DNA of 64,000 bases from Bathynomus jamesi (GCA_023014485.1 JAJOZX010001568.1:1-64000), one strand, 5' to 3'; counted from the stretch's first letter, positions 32,233 to 45,199 are shown. A program made the numbers and translations. Notes: generated by a model not told the origin, from the letters alone.

Positions 32233-33386
32233 ATATATATATAAAAGGATTTGTAGACATACGCATTACGCATGCCTACATTACTACTATGTACAATTTT
32301 TGGAAAGAAATTCGCCTACAAACATAAAATTTCTAAAAGAATGGAAAAAATTACTTATTGGTATTTTTTTCTTTAGATATTTTATCCTTTTTGGTGAAAA
32401 TAATAAAATTAAAAAACAAAACTCGGTTTACTAGTTATTAATATTTTTTTTACATTTTAGAAAGTTTTTTCTAGACGGACTTTTTTCAAAAACTGTACAT
32501 CTATTTGTATATAAGGTAAATAATAGGAAATGAGAAAGATGAGAAAAAACTAGAGAAAAAAAATAAAAACAGGAAAATATTTAAAATTTAAAAAAAAATA
32601 AAAACAAAATTATTATGAATAGGAAAAAGTATTGCACCACATTTACTTCATAGAAAATAGGTATATAAATTCAAACTACTACTACTACTACTACTACTAT
32701 TACTATTACTACTACTATTACTACTACTACTACTAATAATAATAATAACATTTTATTTTACTCACTCGTTACTTACGGTACATATAAGTAAATATGGAGT
32801 GACGAAGGCAAGTGGTGTAAGTTCATTTTTCAAAAAATTATGATCCGTAACCTTCGGAGTTAATGACGTGAATAAGAATTAATTCCTTCACTCGAAAAAG
32901 AAAATTTTTCTCAACCCAAAGTCTAAATAAGAATATTTTACGTTTGCCGACTCGCGGCGTTAATTTTTATGAACGTCATTAACGCTCATAATCAGGGAAC
33001 AAAATTTTTTTAAAATGTACCCACGTCACTTTCTCTCGTCACCCTCGATGCGTAGGTTGCGTCTATACTGTATATACGAATGGACGCTTGGAAGTGAAAG
33101 TGATCCTAGTGCATTCAGAACGGTAAAACTCAAGAACTGACTTAAGTACCTGAGTCACCTCTCATCCCGGTTTTCTTCTTTCCACAAAGTGAGATTTGAG
33201 AAATTTTTTATTCATTTCAGTCGCTCCGCGCGCACGCAGTCGGGAGCAGCGCGGTTTCAAGTACTACTCGAATAACTTTTCGGCAAAATGTATAAATCGG
33301 TAAAAACTGCGCTTGAATTATTTTCATTTCCAAGCGCCCAATTTTTGTTCATTACTTTTAAGCCTAGAAGTGTCAAAAACAGTTGA
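31953..33386. other. Mostly unassigned DNA with (CT)n and (ACT)n arrays
   Basis: Microsatellites at 32,188-32,228 (CT)n and 32,675-32,747 (ACT/AAT)n. CpG-containing stretches occur near 32,950 and 33,225-33,260. No ORF or transposon boundary recognised. Confidence 0.4.
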
Positions 33387-34693
33387 CTAAATCCAGGGTT
33401 GGTTCCCAAAAACCCAAACAAAAAAACCCACGCAAAAATCTAAGACCAAAAACCCACCAAAAACCCAGCAAAACCCAACCTAAAAACCCACATTAATTTA
33501 CTTCTCATAAACTCATTTTTAACTTGGCATTTTTTATAATATGGTTATGCAGTCTTATATATTAACAACTATAAACTATAATTAATGCGATAAGGCCAAT
33601 ATAAACTAAAATTTCCAGAAACTATTTATTTGACACGTTTCATTATGAACCTTATATCTAATACTGTATTTAATTTATCTATCTTCTAATTGGCTACCTA
33701 TATCTAAAAATAAATCATGTTTCTTTTCAGCTTTATAATTTAAATAATTTAAGTGGTACCTAATATTGATTATTGATCAGTATGTTCAGCATCTTTTGAC
33801 CTTAGGTGGCGGTAGATTCGAACCAACATTTCTGCCTTTTCTTTTCCTAACCTATTTCGCATTTTACTCCATACCAAGCCAAACGTTGAAAAAAATCTTT
33901 CCAATGATCCGGAACTGGCCGGACAACTATGAATAGATCTCATAAATTTAGCAAAACCTAATGGTAACCTGGTCTCTTTTTTTTTCTTTCATTTCAACAA
34001 TTTTCCACCAATTACTAGCTGATGTAGAGCTCACTATACTATCTTTGAATACATAAGGAGGAAAAATTAGTGCGTCTTTTAAGCGGAATGCATAATATCC
34101 TGCCATGTATTCTGAATTTATTTCAATCAGCCATTCTTCAGCCTCTTCCTCTTGAATTCTATTCAGTTTTTGTCCTGAAAAATAATAGAACTGTGTGGAA
34201 ACAAAAATAAAGCTAATAATATAGATTATATAATTTATGTTATGGTATCTAATTTATGCTAATTGTTATGCTAATTGTTATCCTGAAAAATAATAGAAAT
34301 GTGTGGAAACAAAAATAGAGCTAATAATATAGATTACATAATTTATGTTATGGTATCGAATTTATGCTAATTGTTATCTAATATGGCAATGCCAGATGAT
34401 TTGATTTAGATTAGAGAAAACTCTTCTGCCCATACAGTTGAGTTACCTATGTTTTATATATTGATAGTAGTTAAGCATTTAGGTCCTATTTACCTTCATA
34501 CTTTGGGTCAGTTATATTTGCCAAAAGATGACATGGCTCCATAGCTTTTTTTAAATCTCTTAATAATATCTTCTTTGTATGGAGCTAATTTTTCATCTTG
34601 GATTAAATTGAGCCAAATTTCAACAGCATCAAATAATGTTGTATTATTATCAGCCTGCAACTGTAACAAAAAAATAAAAACTATAAAGTTATA

Positions 34694-35919
34694 CAGGGTG
34701 TACATAAAGTCAGGATCTATTTTTGTGAAGCACTTGGAAATTATATGGAATTCAATCATAAAATGATAAAGTGGTAACATTTATTAAATAATTAAGAGTA
34801 GGATTCGACGTGACGCCCATCAGTATCCCTGCACAGCTCAAATCGTTCCGCAGCATTTCTAAACACATTCTGGAGCATTTGCGGGGTTATGTTATCTGCA
34901 GCAGTTCGTATACGTGTACGTAAGTTTTCAAGACTCGTAATCTTCGTCTGATAGACGTGCGATTTGATAAAGCCCCATGCAAAGAAGTCTAAAGGGATTA
35001 AATCTGGTGATCTCGCTGGCCAAGGTCTGTTGCTTCCGCGTCCGATCCAGCGATTTGGAAAACGTTCATTTAGATAATCCTGAACAATTTTGGCATAGTG
35101 ACAAGGAGCACCATCATGTTGATAGACGACGGTACTAACAATCCTATCCCCAATCAGCTGAGGTTCAAGGAATTGCTGCAACATGTCCAGATAAATAAGC
35201 CCCGTAACTGTAGCTTCAGCAAAGAAAAAAGGACCATAAACCTTAGATTTTGTTAAACCCATCCAGACATTAACTTTAGGTGAGTCTCTTTCCCAATTTT
35301 GGACGAAATCATTCGATCTTTCATCTGCCCAAACTCGACAGTTATGGCGATTTACTTTTCCACACGTATGGAAAGTGGCTTCATCACTAAAGAGAATGTT
35401 GTCCATTAAATTATCACTCCAGATTTGTTCTACGAGATCAGCACACACAGCACTTAGTCAAGGAAATCTTCCTCATGTAAATCATGTAAAACCTGCAAAT
35501 GATAGCTTTTCTTCTGCAAATTAACTTTCAGAATTTTGTGCACAGATGACGTCGGGAGGCCGAGTCTGTGTGATGCAGCACGAACGGACGTACGTGGCTC
35601 CTCAGTGATAATTCCGCGTACTGCATTCACGGTAAGATCTGACATACACGGTCGTCCTGATCTTGCTTCATCATTTACAGATCCCGTTCGTTTAAATTTG
35701 TTCACCAATTTTCGTACTGTCTTGTCTATTGGCCCCGGCTTATGAAATCTCCTTCCAAACCTCTCTCTGATGTCATTGTATTTCTTTCCCTCGATTCGCC
35801 AAATTACTATTGCCACAGTGCCACACGCTCTTCTGTATTCATTCTAAGGGCTTCTGAAAAGAAAAATAGAAAAAAATAATTATTTCACAAAAATAGATCC
35901 TGACTTTATGTACACCCTG
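34694..35919 (-). mobile_element. Mariner nested in an intron of the hAT transposase
   Basis: 1,226 bp with terminal repeats CAGGGTGTACATAAAGTCAG at both ends (extending through ATCTATTTTTGTGAA) and TA on both sides. It sits between the hAT exon ending LVGNALDK (~36,150) and the exon beginning LQADNNTTLF (~34,665). Confidence 0.95.
34792..35842 (-). pseudogene. DD41D-type mariner transposase, almost complete
   Basis: Minus-strand start MNTEERVALW at 35,842, one slip, then AIVIWRIEGKKYNDI and helix-turn-helix SVNDEARSGRPCMSDL, TSVRAASHRLGLPTSSVHKI; a second slip near 35,450; then ILFSDEATFHTCGKVNRHNC (first D), KVNVWMGLTKSKVYGPFFFA, HDGAPCHYAKIVQDYL (second D), SPDLIPLDFFAWG (third D, 41 residues later by my count), ending RDTDGRHVESYS. 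About 350 residues in total. Only two single-base slips separate it from an open frame, making it the best-preserved mariner here. Confidence 0.9.
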
Positions 35920-38070
35920 TATATGGCTGAATGAAAACATCTGTAAACATTTAGAATCATGCATTGTTAGAATTTATTTTTTGGTGTTACAAGTTACAAC
36001 ACATATAAAATGAAGTGTATTTTAATTATTTATTATTAGTGCTTTAGTACAGGATTCTATAAGTAAAATGTGCACTATAAGTCTATAAAATATCTGGAAA
36101 TTAATATTGATATTTAAAGTTAAGTAATTTTAACTGCATAATATAAACACACCTTATCTAGAGCATTTCCAACAAGTAAGAGTTGTGACTGTAAATTGAG
36201 TGCCTCTCTCTGTATAGATAAGTTATCTATCAATTTTCCGATGTTGTGATCAATGTCTTCAATATGCTCTCTCCTCTTATTTCTATATATAGAGAGTAAT
36301 TTGACAAATAGATTTTTATGCATTCTAACTGAGAATTCCATCTGGTTTCACTTGGTAGTTGCGGCATCATACCTCCTTTCTCCATTAACCAACCCTAAAA
36401 TATAAATTTTTATTACAAATATTGCTGGATTTGACAGCATAAATAAATAGCCTATGCAACTTATTAATGAGTCGTGAATTAGGATTCACACTGGTGACAG
36501 TGCTAATGCTAACATTGACAGTGCTAATGCATAAAAGTAAAGCTGACAATAGCTAATTTATTGGATTTGTTTTTAGCTTACATGAGGTTGGTGATGGTTT
36601 CGGAAATATTTGTTAATTTCTACAACATGCTTGAGAACTGATTTTGGGAAGACATCTTTTTCTATCAAGTTTAGATGGTGTGCTGAGCAGCCATAATTAA
36701 TAAGACTGTAGTTGTCCTCCTTAAGAATTTCTCTCATTCTTATAATTTTGTTTTCGTTATCAGTGCATATAGCAAATACCTGAAAATAAAATGTCATAAC
36801 TCATAAGGAACTGAGCATTTGAGTGTACCAAGGCGGATAATTACATTGGGTTTATAACTAAAATAAAATGTACCTACAAAATAGTTATACTTACCTCAAT
36901 GCCATATATTTCTTTAGTTTTTGTTATTGCTTCTCTAGCTAACTGTGCACAATATTCTGCTGTCTTTTTTGTACTTCCAACATCTACTGCTGAAATCAGA
37001 TATGGCTTTTTCCATTATGATACTGTGTGCAATAATAGGATCATTATCTACTGAACTCCAGCCGTCTTGTATAAGGGTAATGGTACAATCATCAAGATTA
37101 AGGTCATTCTTCACTTCATGGATTACTTCTTCATTAACTTTTATTAACAGATCAGATGCCAACCTTTTCCTGTTTGGTGGCTCATATCCTGATCTTAGAC
37201 CTTTGATTAATTTTATAAATTCTTTATTTTCTAAAATGTTGAAGGGTATGTTAGCTAAAAAAAGAACCTTGCAACTCAACTTGTAAATCTAATTCTTCCT
37301 TTTGGTCCACAGTCGTTCTTACCACAAATGGTGTAATTGATCTTTGCCTTTTATCATGCTTATTGGTGTTGAATGACAGAATGTGGATGATGAAGAACCT
37401 GCACTGGTGTCACTCATTTCAGGTACATTTTCACTTATAATCTTTGGATCACCTTTGCCAGAAGCCAAAGTTGGAGGAAGTGAATCAGTTTCAACTGATG
37501 CTCCAAATTCGAGTCTCGGCATACCTCTTGTCTCATTTTCAAAACATTCCACTTTTCTTTTACTGCATTTCTCTAGATGATGTTTACTCTCTCAATTTTT
37601 CGAGTGATACTTTCTTTGCAATAATTGCATAGTATTCTAGTAGGCTGATCACTTAATAAAGTCACCTCGTCCTATTCGCTAGCTTTAGATCTTCCACCTC
37701 TATAACTCTTTGAGTTTGGCATCTTAAAAATTTAAATTTGAGTTAGGTCTAAATAAAGCTGAAATCTGCTGTTAAGAAATAAAGGAAAGATCTAAAATTA
37801 AAATGGAGAAAATTCTAATATGTCATTATTATCTCTCATATCTGAACTTTCTGTGAAATAAAGATGTCTTTTTAATATATATTGTAGATTAGATAAATAA
37901 ATTAATGAAATAATATTAGTCTATATTATATTATCGAACCTTTCTAAAAAAAATTTCAACCCATCAAAAAACAAAAAACACCCAAAAACCCAGCAAAAAA
38001 ACAAAAAACCCAGCAAAACCCAGTTGGGTTGTTTCTTTTTTGTGAAAACCCCGGGTTTTTGCTAACCCTG

Positions 38071-38774
38071 ACTAAATCTGTCTCCCGTTTCATTTTTTCT
38101 GGTTGTCCTCCAGTGGTCTTTTCTATTATTAGGACGTAATTTTTTTCTGTAACATTACATTTTTAAGGAGTTGCTGGTCATATTTATTTTTACCCACAAC
38201 TTTTTTTTTTAAAAACACACCCTGTCATCCGAGTCTGTTGACGAGTGAGAAGAGGATCTCTCTGACTTGTTTGATTTGTCTGTCCGTGATATGACTTGGT
38301 GACAGATTTGGCTGTATTACAGTGTTTTTTTTTATTCCGTCATGTCTTACTGATTAATAATTGTGGAAGCGAGTGTCAAAATTAGGTGGCCACAATCCGT
38401 CGACTAAGTCCGGAAGTTGGTGCGTTTATAAGTATAATAATCATAATAATTGTGTTTAGATTTATTTTATTTTATCAGCCAAACTCAGGCGGTTCGGAAT
38501 TTACAGCATCCGCACTTACTGTACTTCCCAGGTACAGAGAACGAAGTGAAAACGCATCCGAACGCTACGTACGAGTGCTGAACGATAATACAATTAAAAC
38601 GAGATGTAAAAACAATTATTCATGTATTTAGTTTAGGGGTGGAGTGGGTCTTGGCATCGGACATTTGGAGAAGGCGTGTGATATTTATATTTTTAGTATT
38701 TACGACTGAAACATGTTCACTGACTAGAATTCATTACATTTTAATTGCTTTACGAAAGATGAGTGAGCATTGAT
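38071..38774. other. No gene recognised
   Basis: Contains an 81-codon plus-strand ORF (38,386-38,631) with an isoleucine run and no recognisable domain; otherwise unassigned. Confidence 0.4.
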
Positions 38775-39870
38775 CGATATTAATTTATCATATTTAATAG
38801 ATTATTCCAAAATTTAACCTCTGAATAATTGTAAGAATGTCTACTGCACTGAACACTATAATTTGCCTTTGAAAAACGTTCACGTTCTACATATTTTGCA
38901 CGATGTTTGTCGTGTATTTGACTTTCCATGAAATTTTCAGTTAATATCGGAATACGTTGTTTTGTAATTCTAAACATTAAATAACACTTCTATACTTCAA
39001 ATACTTCTATTTTTGAAGTATAAGTGTAACAGTGTTAAGTTTTTCTCTTTTCGTTTATTAAGGGTTAGTGATGCAATCACAGGCACTCCCGTTCCCACAA
39101 CACCAATCGTAATATGTGTCCGTCAGCGACAAGTGATGCTTTATGCGAGTCAGTAGTTATAGTGAAGTCTGGTATTAGTTTATTTTTGGTAATTAACAGA
39201 ACGTTTGTTTTATTTTTATTTAAGGATAATATTTTGGTTTTCAGCCAGTAATAGACTACCGTGATGTGTCTCATTTATTTTATCACTTCATTAAGGGATG
39301 CAAGATCGCTGTTTGAGAATATCAAAGAAGCATAATACTGAAATCCTTTCCCATTATGCGAGTTTATGAAAGTCGTTTATATACAGTATGCAGATAAAAA
39401 ATAATAGGGGACCCAAAATACTCCTTTGTAGGATGCCATATGTAATGTTTAATTCGGAAGTTATAATGTCATTTTCTTTGAGGTATTGACTTTTGTTGCA
39501 TAAATATGATCTGAACCAATTTCATGCACATCCCTTATTCCATAGTAAGGTAATTTAGCAATAATTATGTCATGGAAGATTGTCCTTTACGAACAAAATA
39601 GAAGACTCTTTGTTATTAATGTTTTATATAATACATCAATACGGCCGAAACTGTGCTGCTTGTTTTATGGACTTCCCTGAAGCCAAAGGTTCTTTTCATC
39701 ATCAAAGTGTTTTGAGAGTTGCTTATAAACAAGTTTTTCAAATATCTTCCCCAATATAGGTAAAATAGATAAAGATCGATAATTCACTGGTCTACAGCCA
39801 AAATGCTTCGGAAATAAAAGTAGTCAATCTTTACTAATTTTGGGTCACTGAATACGAAAATGATGCCTAA
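38775..39870 (-). pseudogene. LINE family C-type reverse transcriptase, decayed
   Basis: Minus strand, in order: PVNYRSLSILPILGKIFEKL, VYKQLSKHFDDEKNLWLQGS, ILQRSILGPLLFFICIL with YINDFHK (decayed VPQGSILGP block), then MRHITVVYYWLKTKILSLNK with NKTNVLLITKNK, and a C-terminal segment with YVERERFSKANY and SEVKFWNNLLN. Many stops and slips. No endonuclease, 5' region or clear 3' end. Older than the other LINE C copies judging from the number of breaks. Confidence 0.7.
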
Positions 39871-39935
39871 AATTGCCAATTGGCTCTATTTATAAATATA
39901 TCAGGCAACCCTGCACCCTACTAACTGGACTGCAT

Positions 39936-40325
39936 CTGTCGCGTAATATGTAGACGCCTGTGACACATCGACGCATTGATTCTACTGCGCATGCGCATAG
40001 TTATACTTTTTTATTTTAATAAATTAATGTAAATATATACATATATATATACACAATAAAATGTAATTTTAAATTTATCTATTACATTATGTATTTGTAA
40101 ATTATTTATTAAAAAATAGATTGGATCATTTTAACATATTGCTGCCCATAATGTTTTTGATATTAATATAAATGGAATACGAACCTAACTTAACCTTACC
40201 TAATTTAAAATTATTAAAATGCAATGTAATTACATTAATTTATTAAAATAAAAAAATATAACTACGCGCATGCGCAGTAGAGTCAAGGCGTCGATGTGTC
40301 ACAGGCGTCTACGTATTACGCCACA
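39936..40325. mobile_element. Inverted-repeat MITE
   Basis: Arms of ~110 bp: CGTAATATGTAGACGCCTGT, then GACACATCGACGC and CTACTGCGCATGCGC on the left, with the same blocks inverted on the right (rightmost CTGTGGCGTAATACG inverted). The centre is AT-rich. It lies immediately upstream of the pseudogene at 40,426, so it could also be a terminus of a larger element that includes it. No target duplication longer than CAT is evident. Confidence 0.65.
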
Positions 40326-40425
40326 GCATCAGTTCATTCGCGGAAGTCATACAGTGCACTCTTGTCAAACTTTTTTTAGTGTTTGCTTTTGAAACTGAAT
40401 TTTTTTCAGCCTAATTTGAACAAAG

Positions 40426-42124
40426 ATGCCTCGTAATTGCGTGAACAGTGTAGATAACTTCGGTTATGTTTGTGGAGAATTGACTTTTGCATCACAAAAG
40501 TGTGCTATAACCGCCGTGATTAGGAAAGCCTATCACCTTTATTTTGGCTGTAAGATTGGAGATCAGGACAAGAGCTGGGTCCCACACATATGCTGCAATA
40601 CTTGTGCAACAAACCTTCGCCAGTGGTTGAATCGGAAAAGGAAATCTATGCCTTTTGCAGTGCCAATGGTGTGGAGGGAACCAACAGATCATGTCAGCAA
40701 TTGTTACTTCTGCCTGGTGCCTCCAGTCAAGAAAGGTATTTGCAAGAAGAAAAAGTGGATTTTATAATATCCGAATATACCCTCTGCTATATGCCCCGGT
40801 ACCTCACGGCGAAGGACTACCCGTTCCTGAGCCCCCACACTCATTCTCCCTGGAGTCAGAGGACGAGGAGAATGAAGGAACTTGCGAAACTTGTGAGCCT
40901 TCAACTTCACAAGACCCTGAATTTGTTTATAACTTGACATCTTCTAAACCGCACATGATAACTCAGAATGAATTAAACGACCTTATCAGAGATTTAGAAC
41001 TGCCAAAGAGTAAGGCAGAGCTGTTGAGCTCCAGATTGCAGCAGTGGAATCTCCTCGCTGAAAATGTTAGAGTGTGTAAGTTTCGTGACCGTCAGAAAGA
41101 TTTTGTCCCATTCTTCATCATGGAAGGTGACCTTGTAGCTTGCAACGACATCGATGGTCTGATGGCAGCTCTCAACATTATTCACAATCCTGATGAGTGG
41201 AGACTGTTCATTGATTCATCGAAGTTGAGTCTAAAAGCTGTTTTGTTGCATGTTGGCAACGTATTGCCATCAATTCCAGTTGGTCATGCAGTCTACATGA
41301 AGGAAACATATGACAACATGAAGCAACTTTTGAACTGCATAAACTATGACAAACATCAGTGGCAGGTTTGTGGTGACTTGAAAGTTGTTGCAATCGTGCT
41401 TGGACTGCAGCCGGGCTACACTAAGTATTGCTGTTTTCTGTGTGAATGGGATAGTCGGGCTAGGACTTCTCATTACATCAAGAAGGATTGGCCGCTCCGA
41501 CACTCATTGGAACCTGGAACAAAAAATGTTCAGTATCTTCCACTTGTAGAATCGAACAAGATTTTGTTACCACCCTTACACATCAAACTGGGCGTCATGA
41601 AAATTTTTGTTAAGGCTATGATGATAAAACGGGGGCAGCTTTTAACTACCTCGGTGGTAATTCCCAATGCTCAGTGAAGCAAAAATCAAGGAGGGTGTAT
41701 TTGTTGGTCCACAGATCCGCGAGCTTCTTAGAGATGAGGAGTTCGACCGTATCCTAGGTGGTGAGGAGAAGACAGCGTGGAATGCTTTCCGGTTAGTAGC
41801 AACCAATTTTCTCGGAAATACCAAAGCTGACAATTACAGGGAGCTGGTGGGAAACCTGCTGTTGTCCTATCAAAAAATGGGCTGCAATATGTCTTTAAAG
41901 ATACATTTTCTCCATTCGCACCTGGAACTTTTCCGGCCAACTGCGGAGCAGTCATCGATGAACATGGTGAACGATTCCACCAGGATATCTCTGCGATGGA
42001 GAAACGCTACCAGGGGAAATGGAGTCCATCATTGTTAGCAGACTACTGCTGGACAATAACAAGAGATGCTCCAGAAGTTGAATACAAGAGACAAGCAAAG
42101 AAGCGACGGGTTGAATCAATATAG
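40426..42124 (+). pseudogene. Multi-copy arthropod hypothetical protein, broken
   Basis: Starts MPRNCVNSVDNFGYVCGELT with a Cys-rich N-terminus (CCNTCATNLRQWLNRK; NCYFCLVP), then PVPHGEGLPVPEPP, ELNDLIRDLELPKSKAELLS, FIDSSKLSLKAVLLHVGN, VCGDLKVVAIVLGLQPGYTK with CCFLCEWDSRAR, LLPPLHIKLGVMK, NMSLKIHFLHSHLELF, EHGERFHQDISAMEKRYQGK, and LADYCWTITRDAPEVEYKR. From memory this family recurs in many arthropod genomes as uncharacterised proteins. Acidic residues (FID, CGD, HGE) suggest a possible DDE-type nuclease, which is inference. A stop after KKKKWIL and slips near 40,790, 41,610 and 41,925 break it. Confidence 0.75.
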
Positions 42125-42994
42125 TGACTGCATTATACAGGTATGTTACTAATATATGGTATACATATACGCAAAATGTGTAACTTAAATTTTCTTGGAA
42201 ACTGCAGCCAATCAACTGTTTTTATGGTCATATTCGTTTTCAGCACCCCAAAATCCATAATAGGAAACACATTTTATCTCCGAAGCACAAACTTTTTCAA
42301 AATTTGTAGACCAGTGAATTAGAAAGTAGTGACTCGTCTCCTTCATTTGAATAGTGAAACATTCTTGCCTTGGTTGAAGTGTGAATGAACACTATTGATA
42401 AAAAGGGAGGAAAAAAGTTCGAAGAGCACTTAAACACTGTATTAGAAATAGTACCTAAGTGACATGATTTGTTTTTAAGGATGGAAATTACCATTCTGAC
42501 CTCTCTGTGATGCGACAAATCGAGGGGGCAAGATTGCCAAGATTCTCCTCATAGCTGTGAGTGGAAGACTTAAGAACGGAAGCAAAGTAGTAATTTAATT
42601 TGTTATATTTAGAGGGTTGTTATAAATGATATTATTTACAGTTACATTTATGGTAAAAACAATTTGTTCTTTTTTCTTACGTAAAATTTCATTAACCAAT
42701 TTCCGTTGTTTCTCTGAACCGTCTTTACTCAATATAAAACCTTCTAAATTATAACTTCTTTTTGAGGATGCATTCTATAAGAAGTTTTTCCTTCCTTTAG
42801 GTATCGAAGCTTCTTCTTGGCAGATGATATAATAACTTCTTTTAATGAAACATACTGTAGCTTCTTCAGATAGAAGATAATATTTCCGCGTATAGAAGAA
42901 GGTCGCGACAAGTCTTTGTTTTCCTCGTTTGTATTCCTTAAATTCATTGCTATAATAATACTAATATTTTTAATTGATTATTAATAGGTTTGTA
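42125..42994. other. No gene recognised
   Basis: AT-rich; repeated AACTTCTT/GAAGAAG-like motifs between 42,744 and 42,900 create a 67-codon ORF that is probably incidental. Confidence 0.4.
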
Positions 42995-43131
42995 CACGAT
43001 GTTCAAAAAGTCGCACCACATTCGAAAAATTTATTTATTATACATATTAGTTATAAATTAGTTATTAGTTATAAATTAGTTAGTTAGTATTATAAATTTT
43101 CCGAGTGTAGCGCGACTTTTTGAACACCCCG
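42995..43131. mobile_element. Mariner-type MITE, 137 bp
   Basis: GATGTTCAAAAAGTCGCACC on the left and GGTGTTCAAAAAGTCGCGC inverted on the right, TA on both sides (42,993-42,994; 43,132-43,133). The centre contains TTAGTTATAAA repeats. Confidence 0.8.
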
Positions 43132-43790
43132 TATAAGTGTGGTAGTTCTTTGGTCATTCTACCTTTTGTTACTATTTATTATAAAAAATTAAATGATTTT
43201 TGTCAGATGGCACGTGAAGGAAGTTTATTTAATCTGGACTTTGTCTTTTTTGGACTATATTTATCGCGATAATGGGATAAACTTCGTTAAATGCCTTTTT
43301 CAGGATGTTGGAAAACTTTACAAAATTTTAATTTATATCATTTGCTCATTCTAAAACTTTTGACAAGAGGTTTATTGTTTCGAATTTGTTTTTACATTAA
43401 CGAATTCTATTTCTTTTCCTAACTTTTAGTTTTATGCGATTTTTTTGGTTTAACGGAAGTGGTTAGAAATATCCGAAAGGAAACTACCGGCACTGTCATT
43501 TAGCAAACTTTCGCGCCATATGATGTGGTGAATAAACGTTGAGAGTATTTTATAGTTGTATTTTCACGGTTGAACCGTGTAGTATTTGGGTAGGAAAAAT
43601 ATATTATCATATATTATTTGCACGGTAATATATGGTAATATATAGTGATATATTATTTATAAGTTGTTTTCGATCCTTATATTTACTACATACAAAATAA
43701 GGATTAAAAGCTGCGAAAATTCTATTTTATTATCGTTTGAAAAAAAGTTTTTATTCTCAAACACTTCAACGAAGCGTCTGTTATGAACCA
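43132..43790. other. No gene recognised
   Basis: AT-rich DNA; a short run of TATGGTAATATA-like repeats at 43,600-43,655. Confidence 0.4.
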
Positions 43791-43791
43791 T

Positions 43792-43833
<42 letters not shown>

Positions 43834-43834
43834 G
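43791..43834. repeat. (CA)n(TA)n microsatellite
   Basis: Compound dinucleotide array at the outer edge of the following large inverted repeat. Confidence 0.9.
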
Positions 43835-43870
43835 ATGAATAAACCACGAAGGAAAAAGAAACACAAAGGG

Positions 43871-43907
43871 GTGCTCAAGCGCTTTCGTCTAATGACATCC
43901 TCAGGAA
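43871..43907 (-). ncRNA. Hammerhead-ribozyme-like motif, PLE family P4, left arm
   Basis: Reverse-strand copy of the motif described at 45,284: CTGAGGA, a GTC/GAC stem II, GAAA, self-complementary AGCGCT as stem III, and a 4-bp stem I. Sequence identical in the core to the right-arm copy. Confidence 0.6.
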
Positions 43908-45168
43908 CACTGGAGTGAAAGGACAGATCAGGGCAATATATAGGTTACAAAAATAAACAAACATACATACATATTCATATATATATACATATATAATATA
44001 TATATATATACATACATATATATAGTAAGCATAGAAAAAATTGTGGGAGGAGCAAACATTTATATGGAAGATTGACACTTATAGCACTTCAGCCGACATT
44101 CAATATAAATTCAAAAGGCTTGTTTATGAAACAGGTCACAAAAGAATAAAGAAATAAAAATAAATATAAATATAAATTGAGAAAAAATTAATTACAAAAT
44201 AGTGTCTTAGTGATATATATATGATACAGCCTAAAAAACTATAAAGAAATAAACCAGCAAATAAAAAACCCACAAATATATATACATACATATATATATA
44301 TATGCACTTTGGCCGACCTTCAATATAAATTCAAATGGCTTGTTTATGGAACAGGTCACAAAAGAATAAAGAAATAAAAATAAAAATAATTATAAATATA
44401 AAAAGTGCCATAGTGATATATATGTCCCAGCCAAAAAAAAAATAAATAAAAATAAAGAAATAAACCAATAAAAAAAAAAAAAATTAAAAAATAATAATAA
44501 TAAATTGAAAGATAAATTTTAAGAGAGGCACACCAATTTATAAGGGAAAAATTACCACAGGTTTTTTAGTTATTGTCTGAATCATGCATATTATAGTCAC
44601 AAACGAATAAAAAAGTACAAGTAAATATAAATTGGAAAACAAAATGATGCCTAGATGATATATAAAGAACCATAAAAATATATACAACATATATACGGTA
44701 TATACGAAATATAAACGCAATATATACAGAATATATATATATATATATATATGCATAAGGGAAAAAATTACCCAAGATTTGTTTTTATAATTATTGTCTG
44801 AAAAAACGGTAGGTCGCAAACGAATAAAGAAATAAAAATAAATATAAATTGAAAAAATTACAAATAATACATCTGTCGGCCAAAGTGCATATATATATAT
44901 ATGTATGTATATATATTTGTGGTTTTTTTATTTGCTGGTTTATTTCTTTATAGTTTTTTAGGCTGTATCATATATATATCACTAAGACACTATTTTGTAA
45001 TTAATTTTTTCTCAATTTATATTTATATTTATTTTTATTTCTTTATTCTTTTGTGACCTGTTTCATAAACAAGCCTTTTGAATTTATATTGAATGTCGGC
45101 TGAAGTGCTATAAGTGTCAATCTTCCATATAAATGTTTGCTCCTCCCACAATTTTTTCTATGCTTACT

Positions 45169-45199
<31 letters not shown>

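Larger units (their letters stand above)
33790..37722 (-). pseudogene. hAT transposase gene, multi-exon (BED, DUF659-like, dimerisation)
   Basis: Minus strand: MPNSKSYRGGRSKASE, a BED finger (ILCNYCKESITRK...HHLEKC), then IPFNILENKEFIKLIKGLRS, TLIQDGWSSVDNDPIIAHSI (catalytic D region), VFAICTDNENKI, LINYGCSAHHLNLIEKD, FRNHH, PSETRWNSQLECI, LANITDPKYEG, and C-terminal PASSGSLERFFSTFGLVWSK with LVRIYRHLRS. Introns with GT-AG borders are visible (e.g. 36,784-36,894 and ~36,395-36,585; donors GAG|GTAAGT, AAG|GTAAAT), and phases agree across the DPKYEG|QKLNR junction. An in-frame TAG after KASE and two or three slips inactivate it as written. Confidence 0.9.
33395..38070 (-). mobile_element. hAT transposon, 4.7 kb including a nested mariner
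   Basis: Ends CAGGGTTGGTTCCCAAAAAC and, inverted, CAGGGTTAGCAAAAACCC; ACTAAATC is duplicated exactly outside (33,387-33,394; 38,071-38,078). Near both ends are dense AAACCCA-type subterminal repeats. The interior encodes a multi-exon minus-strand transposase. Without the nested mariner it is ~3.45 kb, a normal size for an autonomous hAT. Confidence 0.95.

Noticed and set aside
38386..38631. 81-codon ORF with isoleucine run
   Set aside because: No domain, no splice context and an ATA/ATT-rich start; kept only as unassigned DNA.
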